Assembly (NCBI GenBank): GCA_029057985.1
Contig: JAIDYR010000101.1
Coordinates: 1 to 58,257, forward strand
Reading direction: 5' to 3'
DNA from: Muribaculaceae bacterium
GTDB lineage: Bacteria > Bacteroidota > Bacteroidia > Bacteroidales > Muribaculaceae
DNA length: 58,257 bases
Below the pieces are notes generated by a model. That model was not told the DNA's origin and did not search any database. It saw only the letters and a program-made list of their open reading frames with translations. This document shows positions 1-6,634 of this stretch, piece by piece. Positions within the stretch are counted from its first letter, which is position 1; the number at the start of each line of letters is the position of its first letter. The translations under genes and the position numbers were made by a program.

Positions 1-44
1 ATTAACGGAAATCTTATCCAATATCAATCCTGAATTGAAAATAT

Positions 45-76
45 TTTGAGATAACACTGAAAAATTGTAAATTTGC
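45..76 (+). promoter_or_regulatory. Predicted Bacteroidetes housekeeping promoter
   Basis: TTTG at 45-48, 20 nt, then TAAATTTG at 69-76. This fits the Bacteroidetes consensus TTTG-N19/20-TAnnTTTG. Transcription would start near 83 and give a leader of about 220 nt before the WG-repeat lipoprotein gene. The palindrome at 79-250 would fill most of that leader. Confidence 0.55.
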
Positions 77-78
77 AG

Positions 79-250
79 TCCCGAAACAACAAATATATAA
101 AGAATGCCCGAGACACCACGTCTCGCAGCTGTACGTCATTTTCAGCCTTTTGGCTCAGTCGTTTAGCCCGCTAAACTCCTGAGCGCTGCAAGGCCAAAAC
201 TGACGCACATCTGCGACCCGGACTTTTGCTTTTTTTATAAAACGGGGTCT
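79..250. repeat. Long imperfect palindrome, copy A
   Basis: Apical hairpin GTTTAG (161-166), loop CCCG, CTAAAC (171-176), flanked by CAGTC on the left and CTCCT on the right. Pairing continues outward: CTCAG 154-158 with CTGAG 179-183, CGTCA 134-138 with TGACG 201-205, and a TCGCAG/CTGCGA arm beyond. A small extra hairpin sits at 110-126 (CGAGAC/GTCTCG). The right end resembles the terminal repeat of the copy at 41640-41824; the left end is less clear. Confidence 0.6.
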
Positions 251-301
251 AAGTGGTATGTTAAGTTTCGTTTGCGAGAATAAAATAAAAAACCTTATAT
301 C

Positions 302-2128
302 ATGCTTCGAATTAAAAGTTTCATTCCGGGAGTCATTGCTCTCATATTGCTTATGACGCTTGGCTCCTGCAATAAAAAGAAAAACGCCATTGAAGGCATT
401 CCCTTCCAGACGGAAGAAAATGGGAAATGGGGCCTTGTCAAGCCGAATGGTGAGGTAATCGCACTTAAGGAATTCAAGCAGGCTCCGACTGTCGCGACGG
501 ATGACCGCTACTGGGTTATGAACTCCAAGGGCTACTATGAACTTTATGCTGTCGGCGAGGAGCAACCCGTAAATGACTCAGAGTATCGGTATGTTTCACT
601 TTTCCAGGATGGAGAGGCTGTAGTCACCAAGCGTGATGAGAGCGTGTCGGTTATCAATAAGAAGGGTGAGATTGTAGCTGATCTTGCGAAAGTCGGGAAA
701 TATACGCCCGATCTTTTCCAATATTTTGTCGACGGGCTCATGGTATTCACAGCTAACGACAAAATGGGCGTCTGCACAACCCACGGTGATATAATTCTCG
801 AACCAATCTATGGATTTATCAATAAACCGGCCGACGGAAAGATCATCGTGACCGATACTATAGCCATGCGTTCCATGGCTGAGGGAGACAGCCTGAAGAA
901 AGGCAACACTATTATATTCGACTATAAAGGAAATGAGATTCTCAAACTTCCCCGTAAGAAATATGATATTGTAGGCGACCGCTTCTACGGTGATTACTTA
1001 GCTGTCGGCAACTATGAAGAAGATACTGACAATTCGGATGAATTGGAAGGTTTTCTTACAAAGTTCGGTATAATCAACATCAAGGGGGAACTTATCATCA
1101 AGCCGTCAAAGAAATATCGTAATATAGGGGAAATGTCAGGAGAAATGTTTTCCTATTATGACGGAGAGAAATATGGCGTCAAGACTATAAAGGGAGAAAA
1201 GGTGCTCGCTCCGAAATATACAATAGTAGAATTTTCGGGCGATCACATGATTGCAACCCTATATCCGGAAGATGAATCATTTGACTTTGAATCGATCGAA
1301 GCTAATATCTATGATAAGGAGGGCAACGCCATTCTTCCGAAGAAATATCACGAAATAAAGATTTTCGGTGACAATATCTTTGCCAGTCAGGAGGAAGGCA
1401 AATGGGTCATCCTTGATATGAAAGGTGAGAAAGTCAAGGAGATGCCGAAAATATATGCCATCAACTACTGGAATGAAGGCACATATGCCGTCATGTCGGA
1501 TAAGATCAATATCGAAAAATTCGTGAAGAATCTCGATTTCTCCGCTACATCTCTCGGTAAACTGACTTTTAATACGACAGTGCAGCAGGCAATTAAGATT
1601 CAGAATGAAACCTTCTCATATACGACTACCAATAAGCCTAAAGCTGCGGATTATAATTATACCGACCAACTTTCAATCTATCGCCGAGTTGACGGCGTTG
1701 ACGTGACCGAGACAATCAAATACCCCAATAATCTCAGCCACATGAACTACCGCAACGAGAAGGTAATCGACTTCTGGTGGGGGTATACGTATTATTACCA
1801 TATAAACAAAGTGCCGACCGGATACGTCTTCACAAATTCCAAGCCTGAAATGCTGAAGATGGAATTTAATAACTATGGTGTGCTTCGCGGCAAACTCAAA
1901 TCCCTCTTCAAGGCTCTCTGTAAGCGCTTCGATCAGCTTGGCACGCCGCTCGAAAGCAATGGTGCTGCCGCTCTTTACCAGTTGCCCGGCGGAAAATATG
2001 CGATGATTTATCTTGAATCAAATTCCGTCACTGCAAAATGGGGAAGTCTTTCATCATCGCAGCGTAATATTTACGAATATGCAGGCAATAAGGAAGATCT
2101 CTCGGTTATGGAGGAAGAGGGTGACTGA
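302..2128 (+). CDS. WG-repeat lipoprotein
   Basis: 608 aa. A signal peptide with lipobox LGSC places the lipidated cysteine at residue 23, so the protein should be anchored in the outer or inner membrane. WG-type repeats are visible near residues 41 (GKWGLV), 152, 254, 290 and 367, each followed by a short G-E/D-x-I/V strand pair typical of WG beta repeats. The C-terminal 190 residues lack clear repeats. The function of such proteins is generally unknown; they are usually taken as surface or periplasmic interaction scaffolds. The importer lipoprotein gene begins 45 bp downstream on the same strand, so co-transcription is possible. The start follows a good promoter and is the only start giving a complete signal peptide. 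Confidence 0.85.
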   Translation: MLRIKSFIPGVIALILLMTLGSCNKKKNAIEGIPFQTEENGKWGLVKPNGEVIALKEFKQAPTVATDDRYWVMNSKGYYELYAVGEEQPVNDSEYRYVSLFQDGEAVVTKRDESVSVINKKGEIVADLAKVGKYTPDLFQYFVDGLMVFTANDKMGVCTTHGDIILEPIYGFINKPADGKIIVTDTIAMRSMAEGDSLKKGNTIIFDYKGNEILKLPRKKYDIVGDRFYGDYLAVGNYEEDTDNSDELEGFLTKFGIINIKGELIIKPSKKYRNIGEMSGEMFSYYDGEKYGVKTIKGEKVLAPKYTIVEFSGDHMIATLYPEDESFDFESIEANIYDKEGNAILPKKYHEIKIFGDNIFASQEEGKWVILDMKGEKVKEMPKIYAINYWNEGTYAVMSDKINIEKFVKNLDFSATSLGKLTFNTTVQQAIKIQNETFSYTTTNKPKAADYNYTDQLSIYRRVDGVDVTETIKYPNNLSHMNYRNEKVIDFWWGYTYYYHINKVPTGYVFTNSKPEMLKMEFNNYGVLRGKLKSLFKALCKRFDQLGTPLESNGAAALYQLPGGKYAMIYLESNSVTAKWGSLSSSQRNIYEYAGNKEDLSVMEEEGD

Positions 2129-2173
2129 TGAGTCCAATATAGAATCCGAGGAATTGAGAAAATCAGGATATAA

Positions 2174-3418
2174 ATGAATACTCATACGAAGATACAGATA
2201 CTCAGTCTCCTCATCCGTCTGCTCCCGCTTTGCATGCTTATCGCGTGCGGAGCGGGAGGAAGCGCTGAGGAATTTAATAAGATAGTCTACAGACCCTCCG
2301 ATGCCGGAGGGTTTGAGATTCTTGGAGCGCCGGGAAGGGAGAGTGTCATAATCAGATCTCATTCCCCCTGGCAGGGAGCTTCCTCATCGGAGACCCGCGA
2401 TTTATTGATCGTCAGAGGAGGAGAGGCCGTCCCCTCGGATTTCCGGGGTCAGGTTCTAAGCGAGAAAGCGGAGCGTATTATCTGCATGTCGTCGGGCCAC
2501 ATCGCAATGATTTCATTGCTGGGCGATGGCGAAAAGATTGTGGGTGGTTCTTCACTCGATTTTGTGACTTCTCCGGAGATACAGAGTCGGCGAGGCGACT
2601 TAATGGAGGTCGGCCATGAAGGAAGCATCGATTATGAGGCCCTCGTAGCGGCGCGACCGGATCTGGTCATTCTATATGGTGTCAATTCGGCTAATCCTAT
2701 GGAAGCAAAACTCCGGGAATTGAAGATTCCATATATTTATATCGGGGATTATCTTGAGGAATCCCCCCTGGGAAAGGCTGAATGGCTCGTAGCCATAGGG
2801 GAATGTCTTGACAAACGACGTGAGGCTATCGAGCAATACAGGCCCATCAAGGAAAATTATATTTCAATGAAGGCGAGGGTAGACTCTCTCGGGAGTGTCA
2901 AGCGACCGAAAGTGATGCTCAATGGCCCCTACGGAGATCAATGGATGATGCCTCCGAAAGGGAGTTATATGGTTCGACTGATTGAGGATGCCGGGGGCGA
3001 ATACCTCTATAAAGGAGGAAAAGGGAATACGTCGCAGGCTATTTCCAATGAGGAAGCCTTGAGCCTTATGAGCGAAGCCGACCGCTGGTTAAATGTCGGA
3101 AGCGCGTTTAAATCTTTGGAAGATATCCGTCGCGGCGTTCCGTTGATGGCGTCGAGCGAAGTGGTAGGGCATGGGGAGGTATATAACAATACTTATCGTT
3201 CGACCCGGGCGGGAGGCAATGACTTTTATGAGTCCGGCATTGTTAACCCCGATCTGATCCTGAGGGATCTGATCAAAATAATGCATCCTGACGTTGTCAG
3301 CGAGCCATTCTTTTATTATGAGCAACTTCCTGCTGTCGCACCGGCAGCAATCGCTGAAGAGGATTGTGAGCATGAATATCCGTCCGAGCACGACGAAGTT
3401 CATGACCCCATGCCATAA
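2174..3418 (+). CDS. ABC importer substrate-binding lipoprotein (BtuF/FecB type)
   Basis: 414 aa. Lipobox LIAC with the lipidated Cys at residue 25. After an N-terminal extension of about 90 residues, the class III periplasmic binding fold starts around 'AERIICMSSGHIAMISLLG' and includes 'YEALVAARPDLVILYG', the usual hallmark of cobalamin, siderophore or heme binding proteins. The C-terminal 26 residues are acidic and His-containing (EHEYPSEHDEVHD), which could bind metal. It heads a three-gene importer set with the permease 55 bp and the ATPase about 1.2 kb downstream. The substrate cannot be read from sequence. Cobalamin is attractive because a B12-dependent reductase lies nearby, but iron-siderophore or heme is equally compatible. 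Confidence 0.85.
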   Translation: MNTHTKIQILSLLIRLLPLCMLIACGAGGSAEEFNKIVYRPSDAGGFEILGAPGRESVIIRSHSPWQGASSSETRDLLIVRGGEAVPSDFRGQVLSEKAERIICMSSGHIAMISLLGDGEKIVGGSSLDFVTSPEIQSRRGDLMEVGHEGSIDYEALVAARPDLVILYGVNSANPMEAKLRELKIPYIYIGDYLEESPLGKAEWLVAIGECLDKRREAIEQYRPIKENYISMKARVDSLGSVKRPKVMLNGPYGDQWMMPPKGSYMVRLIEDAGGEYLYKGGKGNTSQAISNEEALSLMSEADRWLNVGSAFKSLEDIRRGVPLMASSEVVGHGEVYNNTYRSTRAGGNDFYESGIVNPDLILRDLIKIMHPDVVSEPFFYYEQLPAVAPAAIAEEDCEHEYPSEHDEVHDPMP

Positions 3419-3473
3419 TAAATCTCATACCGGCTAAAAGATAGACTATATCATTCTAAGTATCGAAGTCAAG

Positions 3474-4466
3474 ATGATTAAGACCCGACTGATTTTTGCT
3501 TGCATGGTTTTGATGACTCTACTCCTTTTCAGTATTGATCTGACAGTAGGAGGGGTGAGCATTTCGTTGGGAAATGTATGGAGAAGTCTGACATGGGGGT
3601 ATTGCCCGCCACAGGAGCGCACGATTATTCTCGACATCCGCCTTATCAAAGGAATCGTAGCGGTCTTATCAGGGGCGGCTTTGACCGTCAGTGGCTTGCA
3701 GATGCAGACGCTGTTCAGGAATCCCCTGGCCGGTCCCTATGTGCTCGGTATCAGTTCGGGAGCCTCTTTGGGCGTGGCACTCTTTATTCTTGCCGGTCCG
3801 TTGCTTCGATTGCCCTCCACATTTATGTCGCTCGGAGTTGCCGGAGCAGCCTGGATTGGCTCTGCTGCAATTCTGATAGTAATTGCGATTGTCGGACGAA
3901 GGATAAAGGATATAATGGTCGTCTTGATTTTAGGAATGATGTTTTCAAGCGGAGTGAGTGCAATAGTGCAGATACTTCAGTTTTTGAGTAAAGACGAAGC
4001 ATTGAAAAATTTCGTTATCTGGACGATGGGTTCATTAGGCGATGTGACGTGGAGCAGAATGTGGATTCTTTTGCCGTCGGTAATAGTCGGGCTGCTTCTG
4101 GCCATAGTCACCATTAAGCCCCTTAATCTTCTTCTGTTTGGCGAAGAGTATGCGTCGACAATGGGACTAAATGTGAAGCGCGCGCGGGGATTGCTGTTTG
4201 CTTCTACTACGCTGCTTGCAGGGACTGTGACGGCTTTTTGCGGGCCTATCGGATTTATCGGACTGGCCCTGCCACACGTAGTCAGGATGATTTTCAGGAA
4301 TGCTGATCACAGGATCCTGATTCCGGGATGTATACTCTTCGGAGCTATGACAATGATAGTGTGCGATATTTTGTCAAAGTTATTCCTTCTCCCTATCAAT
4401 GCCATTACAGCTCTGATAGGAATCCCGGTAGTCATTCTTGTTGTGGTTCGTAATTCGAGGGTATAG
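3474..4466 (+). CDS. FecCD/BtuC-family ABC permease
   Basis: 330 aa, close to the usual 320-350 aa, with about ten hydrophobic segments. The family signature is present near residues 62-96: GLQMQ, LFRNPLA, LGISSGASLG. A cytoplasmic coupling region 'LNVKRARGLLF' and the C-terminal 'FCGPIGFIGLALPHVVRM' block are also typical. It would form the inner-membrane dimer used by the binding protein encoded upstream and the ATPase encoded downstream. Cobalamin, heme and ferric siderophores are all handled by this family. Confidence 0.9.
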   Translation: MIKTRLIFACMVLMTLLLFSIDLTVGGVSISLGNVWRSLTWGYCPPQERTIILDIRLIKGIVAVLSGAALTVSGLQMQTLFRNPLAGPYVLGISSGASLGVALFILAGPLLRLPSTFMSLGVAGAAWIGSAAILIVIAIVGRRIKDIMVVLILGMMFSSGVSAIVQILQFLSKDEALKNFVIWTMGSLGDVTWSRMWILLPSVIVGLLLAIVTIKPLNLLLFGEEYASTMGLNVKRARGLLFASTTLLAGTVTAFCGPIGFIGLALPHVVRMIFRNADHRILIPGCILFGAMTMIVCDILSKLFLLPINAITALIGIPVVILVVVRNSRV

Positions 4467-4612
4467 AATTTTACTCGGCAGGAGGCACGCGGCACAAGCG
4501 CCGCGACCAATCGACAAATTAGACGCGGAATTTACGATTTGTCAGGATAATGATTTTGGGTAGAATATTAGTTGGGGCCGGGATATGAGTTTCGGATGGA
4601 GATAAATTAGAG
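4467..4612 (+). other. Intergenic gap inside importer locus with two hairpins
   Basis: 146 bp between permease and ATPase genes. It holds a GC-rich hairpin, CGCGGC 4488-4493 with GCCGCG 4500-4505, whose loop region contains CAAGCG, and an inverted repeat GACAAAT/ATTTGTC at about 4513-4543. The first hairpin belongs to a short hairpin family also seen at 35367, 41619 and 55509. No small ORF is convincing here. Confidence 0.5.
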
Positions 4613-5353
4613 ATGGAAGAGAAAGAATCTATATTGCAGTTGAAGGGTTTTACTGCCGGTTATACGGGAAGGACTCTGATTGACCCTGTCGATCTGGATT
4701 TCCCTTCGTCGCGGCTTACGGCTTTAATCGGTCGTAACGGCACAGGAAAATCAACCTTGTTGCGGGCTATCGCAGGGCTTAATGAAAAATATTCGGGAGA
4801 GATTCTTATCTCCGGAAAGGAGATATCAGCTCAGACCTCAGAAGAGAAATCGCGACTGCTGGCATTTGTCAATACCGAGCGGCCGCGAATTGCCGACATG
4901 ACATGCCGGGATGTGGTAGGGATAGGCAGAGCTCCATATACGGATTGGATCGGCCGACTTACGGAAAATGACGATAAGATTGTAGGGCTGGCCTTGGATC
5001 AGGTAGGTATGTCAGGATATGCGGATAGACGGTTGGCAACTCTAAGCGATGGAGAATGTCAGCGCGTAATGATTGCAAGGGCTCTGGCGCAAGACACTCC
5101 TGTCGTGCTTCTCGACGAACCCACCTCCTTCCTTGATATGCCGTCGCGTTATGAACTCGTCGCATTGCTGCGAAATCTCGCCCGCGAGAGTGGGAAGACG
5201 ATTCTCTTTTCAACTCATGAACTTGACATAGCCTTACAACGCTCCGATAGAATAGTCCTTTTGGCTGATTGTCGCCTGAGAATGCTTGACCCCGTGGTAG
5301 ATCCGGAAGCGGCCGCGGCAGAGATAGAAGATGCTTTTGGAATGAGCTTATAG
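4613..5353 (+). CDS. ABC importer ATP-binding protein (BtuD/FecE type)
   Basis: 246 aa. Walker A GRNGTGKST at residues 40-48, signature LSDGE at 144-148 (a mild variant of LSGGQ), Walker B VVLLDE at 164-169, D-loop SFLD, and H-loop His202 in 'FSTHELD'. This is the nucleotide-binding subunit that pairs with the FecCD-type permease upstream. The C-terminus is short, as in siderophore and B12 ATPases. It ends 28 bp before the convergent His-rich lipoprotein gene. Confidence 0.9.
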   Translation: MEEKESILQLKGFTAGYTGRTLIDPVDLDFPSSRLTALIGRNGTGKSTLLRAIAGLNEKYSGEILISGKEISAQTSEEKSRLLAFVNTERPRIADMTCRDVVGIGRAPYTDWIGRLTENDDKIVGLALDQVGMSGYADRRLATLSDGECQRVMIARALAQDTPVVLLDEPTSFLDMPSRYELVALLRNLARESGKTILFSTHELDIALQRSDRIVLLADCRLRMLDPVVDPEAAAAEIEDAFGMSL

Positions 5354-5360
5354 AGTCCGG

Positions 5361-5386
5361 ATTAATCCGGTCCTATCGGGATTAAT
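5361..5386. terminator. Weak bidirectional hairpin between convergent genes
   Basis: ATTAATCC (5361-5368) pairs with GGATTAAT (5379-5386) across a 10-nt loop. It lies between the importer ATPase stop and the His-rich lipoprotein stop, which it slightly overlaps. There is no strong T-run, so terminator activity is uncertain. Confidence 0.35.
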
Positions 5387-5645
5387 CGTCGTAGTGGTGG
5401 CCGTGGTTGCCATGATGGCAATGTTTATGCTTATTCTTTTTGTGTTTGTTCTTTTTGTGCTTAGGAGGCTTGGGAGCTTTATGAGGCTTATTATGATGGC
5501 CGGGATTATAATACTGTCCTGAATCCCAGTTATAGCCGAAATCATGCTCGACATGTGCCCGAGTTGTGCCGCATGACGATAATACTATTGAAAATACTCC
5601 TATAAGGGCGATGAGGAGAAAGCGGTAAATGCGTGTGGTCTTCAT
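5382..5645 (-). CDS. Small histidine/lysine-rich lipoprotein
   Basis: 87 aa. Signal peptide with lipobox LSSC, lipidated Cys25. The mature part is only about 62 residues, and residues 50-84 carry 12 histidines, many lysines and one extra cysteine, with an internal KHKKN/KHKKN duplication; 14 histidines overall. I recognise no family. The composition suggests divalent metal binding or buffering at the membrane surface. It is convergent with the BtuCDF/FecBCD-type importer, whose binding protein also ends in a His-containing tail. Low-complexity tails of this sort can also be neutral, so function is inference only. Confidence 0.75.
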   Translation of the reverse strand: MKTTRIYRFLLIALIGVFSIVLSSCGTTRAHVEHDFGYNWDSGQYYNPGHHNKPHKAPKPPKHKKNKHKKNKHKHCHHGNHGHHYDD

Positions 5646-5733
5646 AGTAGTAGCAAAAATAACAAATTATAAAAGGTTAGAAAAGGCCCGGAGCAAATTG
5701 CGGATTGCTCCGGGCCGACTGTAATATTACTAA

Positions 5734-6192
5734 TCAGAAATTATAACCTATTTTCATGTTGAAGCAGCTCGTAGTGCCGCTATGACCTTGCGTCCAGCAA
5801 TGTCCGAGATAACCGATGCCGCCATACCAACGTCCGAATTTCAGACCTACCATCGGATTGACGAGAACTGCTCCATGATCGACATCATTAGTATTGATTT
5901 CGTAGCCTACATCGAAGGAGAAGAACGGATTAAATGACGCGATTTTTCCTGAAAAGTCTACGCGTCCGAAAATTGGAATCAACGGGCTTGAATCGAAATT
6001 CCATTTCTCTGTAAGACCGATTCCGGCGCCGAGTGCTATGTTGGGATGCACTTTGCCGGTGATGCCGCCCTGGAAGTTGAAGGCTGTGAAATGATCCCCC
6101 GCCTGCACCGGCTGGAACTCAAGGAAAGGATTGATAGCGCTTGCCGAAAGAGCAGCTGCTCCAAGAGCGATTGAAAGTAAGATTTTCTTCAT
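5734..6192 (-). CDS. Small outer-membrane beta-barrel protein
   Basis: 152 aa. Signal peptide of about 19 residues (MKKILLSIALGAAALSASA). The mature chain consists of alternating amphipathic strands with Gly and aromatic residues and ends 'FNMKIGYNF', a C-terminal aromatic as expected for BAM-inserted barrels. Length suits an eight-stranded OmpX/OmpA-like barrel. No binding partner is evident. It lies downstream of malQ, from which it is separated by a terminator and a palindromic repeat, so it probably has its own promoter. Confidence 0.75.
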   Translation of the reverse strand: MKKILLSIALGAAALSASAINPFLEFQPVQAGDHFTAFNFQGGITGKVHPNIALGAGIGLTEKWNFDSSPLIPIFGRVDFSGKIASFNPFFSFDVGYEINTNDVDHGAVLVNPMVGLKFGRWYGGIGYLGHCWTQGHSGTTSCFNMKIGYNF

Positions 6193-6317
6193 AGCGAATC
6201 GAGTTAAGAAAGCAGACCGAATTCTTTCGGGCGCTTATGTTAATATTTTTAACTTTTTAATGACATATTAACATTATAGCGCAATATTTAGTTCAATTTA
6301 TAAATATTATTTAGTTC

Positions 6318-6501
6318 TAAGTAAGTTCCAAAAATTAAACGATATTTGTGATTAAAATTACTTGAACAATAAAACTTGTTCTTTTTGGCTGCTTCGAGCT
6401 TGTCAATCAGTCGCATACAAAGTATGCTCCCTCCTTCCGCACTCAAATCAGCTCAAAAATAACTTCCTTTTATTTGTTCATTAATTTTTCTCACTTACTT
6501 A
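6318..6501. repeat. Long imperfect palindrome, copy B
   Basis: 184 bp in the 442-bp gap between the barrel gene and malQ. Ends are inverted repeats: TAAGTAAGT-nnn-AAAAATTAA at 6318-6338, with its complement at 6481-6501 (18 of 21 match). A GAACAA/TTGTTC arm lies inside. The apical hairpin is GCATAC (6413-6418), loop AAA, GTATGC (6422-6427), flanked by CAGTC and CTCC(CTCC)T. Same architecture and length as the copy at 41640-41824, but with different arm sequences. Confidence 0.65.
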
Positions 6502-6512
6502 TATAAAAATAA

Positions 6513-6541
6513 AGTCCGAGCCATTTTCTATGACTCAGACT
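6513..6541 (-). terminator. Intrinsic terminator of malQ
   Basis: Read on the minus strand, AGTCTGAGTCAT pairs with ATGGCTCGGACT using G-U wobbles, loop AGAAA, followed by TTATTTTTATAT. On the plus strand the wobbles become C-A mismatches, so it is directional. It lies about 95 nt after the malQ stop. Confidence 0.7.
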
Positions 6542-6634
6542 CTATTTTTTATATCGGATCAAAGTTTATAAAGCCGATTTATTCATGACCTATTAAGGGG
6601 TCTCTTATGGTTGATCCAAGATTCAGGGAGTAGA

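Noticed and set aside
1-301. Cobalamin riboswitch before the importer locus
   Set aside because: No B12-box-like sequence or typical multi-stem fold is evident; the structured part is explained by the long palindrome. The 55-bp and 45-bp gaps before the importer genes are too short.
6193-6317. Small gene in the AT-rich gap upstream of the barrel gene
   Set aside because: Only very short frames, very AT-rich, with no start context. I see nothing here beyond a possible promoter region for the barrel gene.
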